Source of the DNA: Marmoricola sp. OAE513
Lineage (GTDB): Bacteria; Actinomycetota; Actinomycetes; Propionibacteriales; Nocardioidaceae
Direction: 5' to 3'
NCBI RefSeq assembly: GCF_040546585.1
Contig: NZ_JBEPOC010000001.1
Coordinates: 558,001-622,000 of the forward strand
Length of the DNA: 64,000 nucleotides
Under the pieces are notes generated by a model that did not search any database, was not told the origin of the DNA, and saw nothing but the letters and a program-made list of their open reading frames with translations. Made by a program: the position numbers and the translations under genes. This document shows, in pieces, positions 9,504-22,094 of this stretch (positions are counted from its first letter, which is position 1; every line of letters starts with the position of its first letter).

Positions 9504-9998
9504 ATGGAGACTTCCGGGGAGCCGAGCCTGATCGCCGAGGAGCGGGTCCAGCTCGAGGAGTTCCTCGACAGCACGCGCGCCGAGCTGGTCGAGGCGGTCC
9601 GCGGGCTCACCGAGGAGCAGGCCCGGCGTCGCCTGGTGCCCTCGCTGACCACGCCGCTGGGGCTCCTCAAGCACGCTGCCTTCGCCGAACGGGTGTGGTT
9701 CCACGTTGCGCTGGCGGGCAGAACCCGCGCCGAGCTCGGGATGCCGGAGCAGGTCGACCCGACCTTCTCCTTCACCGACGAGGACACGGTGGAGTCGACG
9801 ATCACCGAGTACGAGCAGGTTTGCGCCGAGGCCCGCGAGATCGCCGCCGGCTTCTCCTTGGACGACCTGGCCCGGCACAACAGGCGAGGCCCGCTGTCGC
9901 TGCGTTGGATCTACCTGCACATGATCGAGGAGCTGGCCCGGCATGCCGGCCACGCGGACATCCTGCGCGAGCAGATCCTCGGCGGAGAAAGTCGCTAG
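9504..9998 (+). CDS. DinB/DUF664 family protein (mycothiol-dependent type)
   Basis: A 164-residue four-helix DinB-superfamily protein of the DUF664 type. The metal-binding His pattern is visible: KHAAFAERVWF near residue 56 and HMIEELARHAGHADILREQ at the C-terminal end. Actinobacterial relatives are thought to be mycothiol-dependent metalloenzymes such as thiol S-transferases or maleylpyruvate isomerase-like proteins; the substrate here is unknown. The frame starts with ATG at 9504. The next strand-matched material is the short fragment at 10003. Confidence 0.85.
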   Translation: METSGEPSLIAEERVQLEEFLDSTRAELVEAVRGLTEEQARRRLVPSLTTPLGLLKHAAFAERVWFHVALAGRTRAELGMPEQVDPTFSFTDEDTVESTITEYEQVCAEAREIAAGFSLDDLARHNRRGPLSLRWIYLHMIEELARHAGHADILREQILGGESR

Positions 9999-10002
9999 AC
10001 CC

Positions 10003-10101
10003 GTGCAAACCGGATCTTCTGCCCACGGCATCTGTACTGGGATCGAGCTGCGCATCGGCGAGGGAGCGATCAAGGTCGGCGGCAAGCCGTACGAGAGCTA
10101 A
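10003..10101 (+). pseudogene. possible short ORF or gene remnant (32 codons)
   Basis: A GTG-started frame of 32 codons follows the DinB stop by 4 bases and ends 6 bases before the convergent ligA stop. It ends IELRIGEGAIKVGGKPYES, which reads like the C-terminal tail of a larger protein. No ribosome binding site is evident. It could be a decayed gene end, a tiny coupled peptide, or chance. Confidence 0.2.
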
Positions 10102-10107
10102 CCGGCC

Positions 10108-12967
<2,860 letters not shown>

Positions 12968-13017
12968 GGCTCCGGTGCGTTCCACCAGGGAGAAGCATTC
13001 CCTGAAGAAAGCGCCGC

Positions 13018-13809
13018 ATGTCTGCACCGAAGGACCGTCCCTCCACCAGTTCCGGGGTCTCCGTGACCCAGATCGCCGCCAGCGCCCTGGCCGCCTCCTC
13101 GGCTGCGTTCGCAGCGTCCTGGTTGGGCGTCGCCGGCACGATCATCGGTGCTGCCGTGGCGAGCGTGATCGCGACCGTGGGAAGTGCGATGTACACGGCG
13201 TCGCTGCGACGCAGCGCCGAGGCGGTCCGGCTGAGCACCGCCCGGTTGGTCCGCGCCAGCGGCGCGGAGTACGGCGCCGCGGTGGCCCAGGACCCCGCCG
13301 CGGCCGCTGAGCTCGCGGAGATCGAGGAGACCGATGTGCTCGCTGCTGTCGACCAGGCCGACACCCGGGAGCTGCTCGCCATCGCTCCGGAACCGGAGCG
13401 GCTCACCTCCGCGAGGCCGGCATGGCGTCGTACGGCGCTGGCTGCGGCCGCCGTTCTCGGCATCACCCTGGGCACCCTGACCGGGGTCGAGACGATCCTG
13501 GGCAAGCCGCTGTCGAGCGTGCTCGGCGGATCCGACTCCACCGGCACCACGATCGGTGCCACGGTCGGCGACCACGGCTCCTCGGACTCCCCTGCGCCGT
13601 CCCGGGAGGTCGACAGGCCCACGCCCGCGCCGAGCCAGACGCCGACCGAGTCGTCCACCACGGGCCCGTCCGACGAGCCGTCGGAGGACCCCACCGACGG
13701 GCCGACGGCAGAACCGACCACGGAGCCGACCACCGGGCCGAGCGCGGACCCGACGGGAACCCCGACCGCAGACCCGACTGCTACGACGGGGCCGACCCCG
13801 ACAAGGTGA
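13018..13809 (+). CDS. hypothetical membrane protein with Pro/Thr-rich C-terminal tail
   Basis: A 263-residue protein of unrecognised family. A first hydrophobic region (residues about 17-60, Ala/Val-rich, ITASALAASS- to VIATVGSAMYTA-like) is followed by a charged cytoplasmic-looking segment to about 135, a second membrane segment (WRRTALAAAAVLGITLGTL) and then a tail of about 90 residues made of TEPT/GPT/DPT repeats. The layout suggests an inner-membrane protein whose Pro/Thr-rich stalk projects through the cell wall. The tail is low complexity and may be glycosylated; that is inference. It starts with ATG at 13018. Confidence 0.65.
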   Translation: MSAPKDRPSTSSGVSVTQIAASALAASSAAFAASWLGVAGTIIGAAVASVIATVGSAMYTASLRRSAEAVRLSTARLVRASGAEYGAAVAQDPAAAAELAEIEETDVLAAVDQADTRELLAIAPEPERLTSARPAWRRTALAAAAVLGITLGTLTGVETILGKPLSSVLGGSDSTGTTIGATVGDHGSSDSPAPSREVDRPTPAPSQTPTESSTTGPSDEPSEDPTDGPTAEPTTEPTTGPSADPTGTPTADPTATTGPTPTR

Positions 13810-13872
13810 GCTCGGCGCCTGCCGCACGACGTCCCGGCATGCTCGGCGACCGGGACCGAGACAGGGGCCGGG

Positions 13873-14532
13873 TCAGCGGCGCTTGTAGGCGTGCACGGCG
13901 GAGAACGGACCGGCGACCAGGTCGTCGTACGGGCGCACCCGGACCTTGTACTTCTTGCCCTTCGCGGCGGTGAAACTCTTCCACGCCTTCGTCGAGGAGA
14001 CCTGCACGGTCTGCCACTTCTTGCCCGGGGCCTTGTACTGGACCTCGTAGTAGTCGGCGTTGGTGACGGGGGCCCAGCTGACGTGGTAGCGCTTGCCGAC
14101 CTTCACCACCTTGAGCTTCGGCGCCGCCATCTTGTCAGCCAGCGGCGTCCGCTCGACCCGGGTCGACGCCTCTCCCACGACGGATGCAGCGACGGCAGCG
14201 ACGCGGAACACGTACTTCTGGCCGGCGACCAGTCCTGAGACCGTCGCCGTCGTCACGGTGCCGTCGCTGATCGCGAGGTACTTGACCGAGGTGGACGTGC
14301 CGCGCTGCGTCTCGACGAAGTACCCGGCGGCGCCGAGCACACCGGTCCAGGTCAGCGTCACCCGGTGCGGCCCCGCGACCGCGGTGACGCCGGTGACCTT
14401 GTCGAGCACGTCGACCGGCGCGGTCGGAGCTGCTGACGCCGTTCCCGCAGGCGTGCCCACGAGGACTGCAGCAAGGACGACGACGGGAAGGAGGAGCGCG
14501 CGCGTGCGCCGGCCCGAGAGGAGGAATTGCAC
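13873..14532 (-). CDS. secreted fibronectin type III domain protein
   Basis: A 219-residue exported protein: a signal peptide (ALLLPVVVLAAVLVGTPAGTASAAP) followed by two fibronectin type III modules, one beginning VTGVTAVAGPHRVTLTWTG and one beginning APKLKVVKVGKRYHVSWAPV with the conserved YYEVQYK strand. No catalytic domain is attached. It is probably a surface or extracellular binding protein. Its end is a short basic tail (AVHAYKRR). It starts with GTG at 14532. It lies downstream of the large Ig-repeat genes on the same strand but is separated from them by a strong terminator. Confidence 0.75.
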   Translation of the reverse strand: MQFLLSGRRTRALLLPVVVLAAVLVGTPAGTASAAPTAPVDVLDKVTGVTAVAGPHRVTLTWTGVLGAAGYFVETQRGTSTSVKYLAISDGTVTTATVSGLVAGQKYVFRVAAVAASVVGEASTRVERTPLADKMAAPKLKVVKVGKRYHVSWAPVTNADYYEVQYKAPGKKWQTVQVSSTKAWKSFTAAKGKKYKVRVRPYDDLVAGPFSAVHAYKRR

Positions 14533-14575
14533 CTGCTCACTCTCTCATCTCCGAGGCCGGCATTGGACCGAAAAG

Positions 14576-14612
14576 CACCACGGCCTCCCGGGTGAGCCGG
14601 GAGGCCGTGGTG
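14576..14612 (-). terminator. Rho-independent terminator, 16-bp stem
   Basis: A perfect 16-bp inverted repeat (14576-14591 and 14597-14612) with a 5-base loop lies just past the stop of the 14628-18059 gene. On the minus strand it is followed by CTTTT, so it is a good intrinsic terminator for the Ig-repeat gene. Confidence 0.85.
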
Positions 14613-14627
14613 TGTCTGACTAGCCGA

Positions 14628-17600
14628 TCAGTACTGGTAACCCTGGTCGGTGTCGCCGATGGTGTCGGCGTCCCCTGCGTAGGTCACGTTGTACGTCCCG
14701 TGGATGTCCAGCAGCGACTCGTTCCCGAGGTCGAGACCGAGGTCGATGCTGATCACCTGGGTGTCGCACTCGGCGATGCCCTGGGCGTTGGTCAGTGCGT
14801 CACAGAGGTGACGCCCCGGCCGTGCCGCACCCGGAGGAGCGTCGAAGCTGATGCTCCGACCCGCCAGCGGGTTGCCGTACCGGTCGACCAGCTTGGCCCG
14901 GATCCAGCCCTGCCGCAGCGGGACGTCACCCGGACGGTTGACGTCACCGGCCAGGACCTTGGTCGGTGCCTTGGTGATCACCTGGTTCAGCGCCGCCGAG
15001 GTGCTGGCCCCGTGCGACACGTCACCGCTGTAGGTGGCCTTGATCGCGTGGGAACCCGCGTGCAGGTCGGCGACAGCGAGGACGGCCTGTCCACCGTCGC
15101 CCACCGGAGCCGTGCCCAGGACGGTCGAACCCTCCTTGAAGGTGACCGTGCCGGTCGGAGTGCCGGCCGAGGTGTTGACGGTCGCCGTGAGGTTCACGAC
15201 GTCGCCGTAGACGGCCGGGTTGTTGGCCGACGTGATACCGGTGACGGTCGGGATCTGTCCAACGACCTGGGTGGTGGACCCGGTCTGGCCGTTGAAGTTG
15301 AAGTTGCCGACGTACTTGGCCGTCAGCGCGTGGGTACCCGCGCTCAGGCCAGCCGTCGTGAACGTCGCCACGGAGGTGTTCGCAGCGGACTGCTGCACGA
15401 GGCTGGTCGCTCCGACGAGCTCGTCACCCTCCCAGATCTGCACGACGCCGGTCGGCTTGCCGGTGGCCGGCGCCACGGACTTGACCGTCGTGGTGACGGT
15501 CACCGTGTCGCCGTATGCCGACGGGCTCGGGCCGGAGACCACCGTCAGGGACGTGTTGCCCTTGGTGATGTTCTGACCGGTGCCCTGCGCCAGCACGCCG
15601 GAGCTGCCGACGAAGTTGGCGTCACCCTGGTAGTTGGTGGTGATCGTGTACGTGCCCGGCGTCAGCGACGCGAAGTTCGGGCTCGTCACGACACCGTCCA
15701 CCAGCGGGTAGGACCCACCGAGGTTGGCACCGTTCACAAAGAACCGGACCGTACCCGTCGGGACGCCGGCACCCGGCGCGACCGGGCTCACCGTGGCGGT
15801 GAACTGGACGCCCTCACCGTTGGCAGCCGGGTTCTGCGAGGACGTGATCGACGTCGTCGTCTGAGCCCGGGTGACCGTCTGCGCGGTGTTCCCGACGCTT
15901 CCGTTGAAGGAGTCGTCACCGCTGTAGGTCGCCGTGATCGCGTGCGAGCCGACGCTCAGGTTCGACACGGTGATCGAGGCCTGCTCACCGGTCGATGCGC
16001 TGACCGGCTCGGACCCGATCGTGGTCGCGCCGTCCTTGAACACGATCGTTCCGGACGGAGCACCCGCACCCGGCGCGAGCACCGAGACGTTGGCGGTGAA
16101 GGTGATCGGCTGACCGAACACGGCCGGCTGCGCGGAGCTGGTCACGACGGTCTTCGTCGCAGCCTTGTTGACGTCGTGGTTGACCACGGCGGACGCGCTG
16201 GTGAAGAAGTTCAGGTCCGTCGAGGAGTACACGGCCTTGAAGGTGTGCGCGCCCACGGCCAGGCTGCTGGTCGTGAAGTCCGCTTCACCACCCGAGGTCG
16301 CGACGAAGGCAGCCGGAGCGGCGGCGCCGTCCACGTAGAAGGCGATGAAACCTTCCGGGTTGCCCGTGGCCGGAGCGTTCGGGGTGACCTCCGCGTGCAG
16401 CGTGACCGCCTGCCCGAAGACCGACGGGCTCGGGCTGGCCGAGAGCGAGGTCGTCGTCAGGGCGGGGTTGATCGCCTGGTTCAGCGAGTCCGTCTGACCG
16501 GAGAAGTTGTCGTCACCCACGTAGTTGGCCGTGATCACGTGCGGCGAGAAGTCGCTCGTGACCTGCAGGTTGGCGACCGGCGAAACGGCCTGCCCACCGA
16601 CCAGGTTGACGGGCGAACCGAGGTTCACCCCGTCGATCGCGAACTGCACCGCACCAGTCGGGTTACCTGCGCCCGGAGCCACCGGAGCGACGACCGCGGT
16701 GTAGGTGATCGGCTGGCCCGAGAACGCCGGGTTCGCCGACGACGTCAGGTCCAGGGTGGTGTCGGCCTTGCCGACGCCGTGTGTCAGTGTGGCCGAGCTG
16801 CTCGCTGCGAAGTCGGCGTTGCCGTTGTAGACCGCGTACACGTCGTGGTTCGCGACGGTCAGGTTGCTGATCGTCACCTGCGCGTTGTCGCCGGCGCCCA
16901 GCGGCACCGCGGTACCGAACGGGTCGTTGTCGACGTAGAACTGCACGCCGCCGGCCAGGGTGCCGACGCCCGGGGACACGATGTCCACGTGGGCCTTGAA
17001 GGTCACGGCCTGACCACTCACGGTCGAGCCCGACGGCGTGTCGGTGATCGTGGTGGTGGTCTCGGCCTTGTTCACGACCTGGGTCTTGGTAGCGGCCGAG
17101 CTGCCGAGGTGGTCGCTACTGCCGCTGTAGACCGCACCGATGGTGTGGTTGCCGGTGCTCAGGCTCGAGGTCGAGACCGAGTTGGCGGTGCCGCCCGACA
17201 GCGCCACCGGGGCACCAAAGTTGTTCCCGTCGACGGTGAACTGGACGGTCCCGGTCGGCGCAGTGGCCAGACCGTTGGTGCTCGCCACCGTGGCGCTGAA
17301 GCTGGTCGACTGACCATGCACGACCGTCGCCGGCTGGGCCAGCGTCGTCGAGGTCGAGTTCTTCGTGACGTCGAACTGACGCGAGGTCGAGCTGCCCTTC
17401 AGGAACGACGTCGCGGCGAAGGACGCCGAGATGGTCGTCGTCCGCGGGGCACCGTTGAGCGGCAGGTTCGCGGTCGCGACACCAGAGGCGTTCGTGGTCG
17501 CGTTGACCGAGGTACCACCGCCGAGCGCGAAGGTGACCGTGGCGCCGGCGACCGCCGGGTTGGCCGCGTTCGGGTCGGTCAAGGTCGCTGACACGGGGAC

Positions 17601-18059
17601 GCTGGTGTTCTGCGCACCACTGCTCGGAGGCGAGTTGAAGACGATGTCGGTGATGTTGTCGATGACGATCGGGGTGTTGATCGTCGTGTTGGACGTGGAG
17701 CAGATGATCGTGCCGGAACGGCGCTGCTCCTCGGAACGGACCGTGTACGCGCCGTTAGGGTAGTTCTGGCTGGTCAGCGTGGTGGTGAAGCCGTTGACCG
17801 CGTTGGACTGGGCGCTCGAGAACACGGTGACGTTGGCCGCGTTGATCAAGCGGTGCGTCGTCCGGGACGCGTTGCCGTTGATGCAGAGCGAACCGTCGCC
17901 GAGTGCGGACGTCGTGATCGCGAAGTTGCCGCGAACGACCTGGTTGTTGGTCGGGGTGCTGGTTGCTGCTTGCACCGACGATGCTGCTACGAGGGTGAGT
18001 CCGAGACCCACCCCGAGGGCGGCTACGGCCGCCGTCAGCTTGCGCATTGGGTTACGCAC
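14628..18059 (-). CDS. giant secreted Ig-like repeat protein (8 tandem Big_3-type domains)
   Basis: A 1143-residue exported protein. The signal peptide ends near SSVQAATS. An N-terminal Cys-containing segment of about 110 residues and one Ig-like module (VFNSPPSSGAQNTSVPVSATL) precede eight tandem bacterial Ig domains of 90-100 residues. Each opens with a TTS-ITSS-NPAVYGQ-like strand and ends AxYSGDxxFxGS. The C-terminus is a distinct Cys-containing domain ending DTDQGYQY. No LPXTG or membrane anchor is present, so it is probably secreted or wall-associated without covalent attachment. The GTG at 18059 has a well-placed GGAAAGG, better than the ATG four codons later. It is a paralogue of the next gene upstream. 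Confidence 0.8.
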   Translation of the reverse strand: MRNPMRKLTAAVAALGVGLGLTLVAASSVQAATSTPTNNQVVRGNFAITTSALGDGSLCINGNASRTTHRLINAANVTVFSSAQSNAVNGFTTTLTSQNYPNGAYTVRSEEQRRSGTIICSTSNTTINTPIVIDNITDIVFNSPPSSGAQNTSVPVSATLTDPNAANPAVAGATVTFALGGGTSVNATTNASGVATANLPLNGAPRTTTISASFAATSFLKGSSTSRQFDVTKNSTSTTLAQPATVVHGQSTSFSATVASTNGLATAPTGTVQFTVDGNNFGAPVALSGGTANSVSTSSLSTGNHTIGAVYSGSSDHLGSSAATKTQVVNKAETTTTITDTPSGSTVSGQAVTFKAHVDIVSPGVGTLAGGVQFYVDNDPFGTAVPLGAGDNAQVTISNLTVANHDVYAVYNGNADFAASSSATLTHGVGKADTTLDLTSSANPAFSGQPITYTAVVAPVAPGAGNPTGAVQFAIDGVNLGSPVNLVGGQAVSPVANLQVTSDFSPHVITANYVGDDNFSGQTDSLNQAINPALTTTSLSASPSPSVFGQAVTLHAEVTPNAPATGNPEGFIAFYVDGAAAPAAFVATSGGEADFTTSSLAVGAHTFKAVYSSTDLNFFTSASAVVNHDVNKAATKTVVTSSAQPAVFGQPITFTANVSVLAPGAGAPSGTIVFKDGATTIGSEPVSASTGEQASITVSNLSVGSHAITATYSGDDSFNGSVGNTAQTVTRAQTTTSITSSQNPAANGEGVQFTATVSPVAPGAGVPTGTVRFFVNGANLGGSYPLVDGVVTSPNFASLTPGTYTITTNYQGDANFVGSSGVLAQGTGQNITKGNTSLTVVSGPSPSAYGDTVTVTTTVKSVAPATGKPTGVVQIWEGDELVGATSLVQQSAANTSVATFTTAGLSAGTHALTAKYVGNFNFNGQTGSTTQVVGQIPTVTGITSANNPAVYGDVVNLTATVNTSAGTPTGTVTFKEGSTVLGTAPVGDGGQAVLAVADLHAGSHAIKATYSGDVSHGASTSAALNQVITKAPTKVLAGDVNRPGDVPLRQGWIRAKLVDRYGNPLAGRSISFDAPPGAARPGRHLCDALTNAQGIAECDTQVISIDLGLDLGNESLLDIHGTYNVTYAGDADTIGDTDQGYQY

Positions 18060-18099
18060 GATTGGCCTTTCCTTCTCCAGGGCGACCCTGGCATTCCGT

Positions 18100-18125
18100 C
18101 TCCCGGGGGCTCGCGCCCCCGGGAG
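18100..18125 (-). terminator. strong GC hairpin between the two Ig-repeat genes
   Basis: An 11-bp perfect stem, CTCCCGGGGGC (18100-18110) and its complement (18115-18125), with a TCGC loop, lies 24 bases past the stop of the upstream Ig-repeat gene. There is no U-tract, so it may terminate, attenuate or stabilise the mRNA end. Confidence 0.6.
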
Positions 18126-18149
18126 AGCTGGGAGTGAGGGGTTGGAGGA

Positions 18150-21100
18150 TTACTTGAGGATGGTGCCCTGCACCGTGGACGGGTTGTAGTTCCCGTCCCC
18201 GGCGTAGGACGCCTTGAAGCCGAGCAGCGTCAGCGTGAGCAGCTGCGGCAGCGCGTTGCAGGTCGCCAGTCCGTTGGCATCGGTGTACGAGGTGCACACC
18301 GTGGCCGTACCGATCGTGAACTTCACCGGCGCACCGACGACCGGGCCGTTGGCCGAGGTCAGGGTGGCCTGCAGGTGACCCAGCGGGACCTGGAGCGGAA
18401 CCAGGTTCACCAGGGCGCCTCGCGCGGTGATGGTGGTGTTCAGCTTGTTCACCGTGACCGTCTGGGCCGACGAGACGCTTCCGGAGAAGCCCGCCGAACC
18501 GGAGTAGGTCGCGGTGATCGAGTGCGTTCCACCCTGCAGGTTGCTCACCGAGAGCACAGCCTTGCCGTTGGTGCCGTTCGCACCCACCGCAGACGTCCCC
18601 AGGACGGTGCTGCCGTCCTTGAAGGTCACCGTGCCGGTCGGGGCGCCGAGGGCGGTCGCGGCCGGCGTGACGGTCGCCATCAGGGCAACCGTCTGGCCGA
18701 AGTTGACCGTGCTCGGGGCGGCGACCAGTGCGGTCGTCGTGCCCACCTTGCCCACGTTCTGCGTGGTCGAGGCCAGAGCCGGAGCGAAGTGCGCGCTGCC
18801 GGAGTAGTCGGCCGTGACCGTGTGGGTGCCCGGCGTCAGGTTCGACACCGCGTTGCTGGTCGCCTCGCCGTCGCCGTCCAGCGCGACAGCTCCGCCGACG
18901 GCGACACCGTCCACGCGGAACTGGACGTGACCGTCAGGGTTGCCGATGCCGTCGACCGGGGTGGTCGCCTTGGCCTTGAACGTCACGGCCTGGCCGTAGT
19001 TGCTCGAGGCGTTGGACGAGGTCACCGTGAGACCGACGCTGGCGTCCTCGACAGACTGGGCGAGGAAGTCACCGCCGTTGCCCCAACCCGGGCTGCCGAT
19101 GAACGCGGCGATGACCGTGTGGTCACCCGGCTCCGGCGACGCGACCAGCGGGCTGGTGGCGGTGCCGTCGGGACCGACCTCGACCGGGATACCGACGTCG
19201 GTGCCGTCGATCGAGAACTGGACCGCACCCTCGGGGACGTCGCCGGCGCCGTCGGGGCCGTCGTTGACCTCGTCGTCGTCGACCACCGTGGCGGTGAAGG
19301 ACACGAACTCGCCGTACACCGACGGGTTCTGCGAGGAGACCACGGTGGTCTTGGTGGCCACGATCGCGGCGCCCTCGATCACGGTGTGGTTCTTGCCGGG
19401 CGAGACGCTGCCGTTGTAGTCGTCGTCACCGTCGTAGGTCGCCACGATCGTGTGGGTCCCGGGGGCCAGCGTCGAGATCTGCAGCGTGGCGGCGGCACCA
19501 CCCGAGGACGGGTTCAGCGGGGCCGAGCCGATCGGGTCGCCGTCCGCGGTGAAGCTGACCAGGCCGGTCGCAGCACCGCCACCCGGCGCGACAGCGCCGA
19601 CGTTCGCGGTGATGTTCACGTTCTGGTCCTCCGAGGACGGGGACGGCGAGATGGTCACCACGGTGGCGGTGTCCGCCTTCGTGACCGACTGCGACAGGGT
19701 GTCGTTGCCGGTCTTGTAGTTGGAGCTGCCGCTGTACGCGACGGCGACCGTGTGGTTGCCCGCCTTCAGCGACGTCACCGGGTCGAAGTTCGCGACCCCA
19801 CCGACGAGCGCCACCGGCGCACCGACGTTGTTGCCGTCGACGACCAGCTGCACGGTGCCGTCCGGGAGACCCGCACCCGGGGCCACTGCCGCGACGCTGA
19901 CGCCGAAGTCGACAGCCTCACCGGTGACCGTCGAGCTGTCCGACGTGGTCGCGGTGACCGTGACGTCCGCCTTGGCGACGTTGAGCGAGCCCGGCGAGGA
20001 GTTCGCGCTGTTGTACTCGTCGTCACCGGAGTACGACGCCGTGATGCTGTGCGCGCCGACCGGGATGTCGGTCACGACGATCGAGGCGTCACCCGAGCCG
20101 TTCACCGGGGCGGACCCGTAGACGGTGCCGCCCTCCTTGAAGGTGACCGTGCCGGTCGGGTTGCCCGAGCCGGAGGTCGTCGTGATGTGCGACGACAGGG
20201 TCACGCCCTGGCCGTAGACGGTGCTGTTCGGGGTGACCGACAGCGAGGCCGTCGAGCCGAGCAGCGGGACGCGGATGCGGAACGGGACGGTCGGCGAGGA
20301 GCTGGTGCCGAACAGCGCCGACCCGTTGTAGACCGCCTGCACGGTGTGGTTGCCCAGCCCGATCGCGCCGGTGTTGTTCACCGTGACGCTCGCGGTGTTG
20401 CCGGACACGGCCACCGGACCGCCGAGGGCGGCACCGTTGACCAGGAACTGCACCGTGCCACCCGGGTTCGACCCGACGACCGGGGTGATCGTGGCGTCGA
20501 AGGTGATCGGGTCACCGATGGTGACCGTGCTGTTCGACGGCGCGACCGTCGTCGTGGTCGGGTTGACCAGGACGCTGAACGGCGCCGAGGTGCTGGCCGC
20601 GGCGAAGTTGCTCGAGCCGGGCACCGAGGCGGTGATCGTCGCGGCCCGGACCGGGCCGTTCAGCGGCAGGCTCGCCGAAGCGACGCCCGAGCCGTTGGTC
20701 ACGGCGCTCACCGAGCCACCGCCGCTGAGGGCGAAGGTGACCGTACGCCCGGCGGCACTGCCACCGGCGAGGTTGGTGAGCTGGGCCGACACGTTCGCCG
20801 AGCCGGCGTTCGGGCCGGAGGTCGCTCCGGTGTAGCTGATGCTCGAGCAGTCGACCGGCGTGACGACCACGGTGCTGGCACCGGTGGCGGTCGTCGCCGA
20901 GCTGATGACCTCGATGCCCCAGCTGGCGCGTGCGGTGCCGTTCGGACCGCTGTTGCGGTTCTGCAGGTCGCTCTCACTTGGAGCGGTCAGGTTGACCGAG
21001 TAAGCACCGTTGACCCCGGTGGTGGTCGTCGCCTGGACGTACTCACCCGGGTTGGTGCCGCCGTTCTTCTGCGACTTGTCGATGCGGACCGTCACCGGGA

Positions 21101-22094
21101 CGCCGGCCTGGTTGGTGCTCAGGTTGCCCGAGACCGTGATCGGCGAACCGGCGCAGGTCAGGGACGGCGTCGTGGTCGCCGAGAACTGAGCACCGCCCGG
21201 CAGGGAGGCCGACTGGAGGTTGCGGGTGAGGGTGATCGAGCCGCCGTCGAGGGGCAGGACGAGGATCTCCTTGGCCTGGTTCCGGTGCGTGACGCTCCAC
21301 CAGGACTGGTCGGACATGGTGTTGTCCGCGTTGACCGCGGTGACCTTCTTGGTGTTGAGGTTCGACGCGATCGGCACGGTGATCGTTTCCGCAGTCACGG
21401 CCGTGTTGGGAGCGCTGAAGACCATCGTGTCCGGCCCGAACGGCGAGTTGCCCGTGCCGCCCAGCGAGCCGGCGTCGTAGGAGAAGCCGCCCTCGTAGTC
21501 GACGTTGGTGTTGGTGTCCCACTTGTCGCCGACGTTCAGCGGGAAGTTGTGCACCTTCCACGTCTGGTCGCGCGGGGTGAGCGACAGGTTGATGTCCGCG
21601 ACGATTCCCGTGGAGATGATCGCGATGGACGCGGTCGCGTTCAGGTGCTGCTGCTGGTTCTCCTGCAGCAGCGCGAGGTCGGCGACCCGGACGTACCGGG
21701 TGCCGCTGACGTTGCCCGAGAAATTCTTGAGCGTCGCGTTACCGACATCGGGGACTGCGACGGTTCCGCTGCCGTTGTTGATGGTGCCGGAGAGATTCAG
21801 CTTGTAGGCGTCCTGACCGCGGAACGTCTCACGACCCGCCACCGTGTAGGTCGCGGTCTCGTTGATGGTGACGTCCGTGCCTTCGGCGACGTAGCGGAAG
21901 GAGGTCTGGTAGGTCCAGCTCCACCCGTTGTTCCACGCCGGGACGTCGTCGCCCGACGCCTGGACTGCGTTGGCAGGCGCGGCGCCGACGGCGACCAGCG
22001 CTGCTGCGCAGAGAGAGAAGACGGCGATCAGACCGGTGAGGCCGCGACGCGCGCGGCCCTTCGGTCGGTCGCTCGTGTGTACGCGTGCGCGCAT
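18150..22094 (-). CDS. giant secreted Ig-like repeat protein (7 tandem Big_3-type domains)
   Basis: A 1314-residue exported protein. It has a basic N-terminus with a signal peptide (GLIAVFSLCAAALVAVGAAPANAVQA) and an N-terminal domain of about 350 residues of unknown type (rich in Asn/Thr, with WNNGWSWTYQTSFRYV). One invasin-like module follows, then seven tandem Ig domains with YSGDxxYNxS-type ends, and a closing domain with a Cys pair (VCTSYTDANGLATCNALP). No sorting signal or anchor is seen. It shares architecture with the 14628-18059 protein, so the pair probably arose by duplication. The ATG at 22094 follows AGGGG; the longer frame upstream is rejected. Confidence 0.8.
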   Translation of the reverse strand: MRARVHTSDRPKGRARRGLTGLIAVFSLCAAALVAVGAAPANAVQASGDDVPAWNNGWSWTYQTSFRYVAEGTDVTINETATYTVAGRETFRGQDAYKLNLSGTINNGSGTVAVPDVGNATLKNFSGNVSGTRYVRVADLALLQENQQQHLNATASIAIISTGIVADINLSLTPRDQTWKVHNFPLNVGDKWDTNTNVDYEGGFSYDAGSLGGTGNSPFGPDTMVFSAPNTAVTAETITVPIASNLNTKKVTAVNADNTMSDQSWWSVTHRNQAKEILVLPLDGGSITLTRNLQSASLPGGAQFSATTTPSLTCAGSPITVSGNLSTNQAGVPVTVRIDKSQKNGGTNPGEYVQATTTTGVNGAYSVNLTAPSESDLQNRNSGPNGTARASWGIEVISSATTATGASTVVVTPVDCSSISYTGATSGPNAGSANVSAQLTNLAGGSAAGRTVTFALSGGGSVSAVTNGSGVASASLPLNGPVRAATITASVPGSSNFAAASTSAPFSVLVNPTTTTVAPSNSTVTIGDPITFDATITPVVGSNPGGTVQFLVNGAALGGPVAVSGNTASVTVNNTGAIGLGNHTVQAVYNGSALFGTSSSPTVPFRIRVPLLGSTASLSVTPNSTVYGQGVTLSSHITTTSGSGNPTGTVTFKEGGTVYGSAPVNGSGDASIVVTDIPVGAHSITASYSGDDEYNSANSSPGSLNVAKADVTVTATTSDSSTVTGEAVDFGVSVAAVAPGAGLPDGTVQLVVDGNNVGAPVALVGGVANFDPVTSLKAGNHTVAVAYSGSSNYKTGNDTLSQSVTKADTATVVTISPSPSSEDQNVNITANVGAVAPGGGAATGLVSFTADGDPIGSAPLNPSSGGAAATLQISTLAPGTHTIVATYDGDDDYNGSVSPGKNHTVIEGAAIVATKTTVVSSQNPSVYGEFVSFTATVVDDDEVNDGPDGAGDVPEGAVQFSIDGTDVGIPVEVGPDGTATSPLVASPEPGDHTVIAAFIGSPGWGNGGDFLAQSVEDASVGLTVTSSNASSNYGQAVTFKAKATTPVDGIGNPDGHVQFRVDGVAVGGAVALDGDGEATSNAVSNLTPGTHTVTADYSGSAHFAPALASTTQNVGKVGTTTALVAAPSTVNFGQTVALMATVTPAATALGAPTGTVTFKDGSTVLGTSAVGANGTNGKAVLSVSNLQGGTHSITATYSGSAGFSGSVSSAQTVTVNKLNTTITARGALVNLVPLQVPLGHLQATLTSANGPVVGAPVKFTIGTATVCTSYTDANGLATCNALPQLLTLTLLGFKASYAGDGNYNPSTVQGTILK

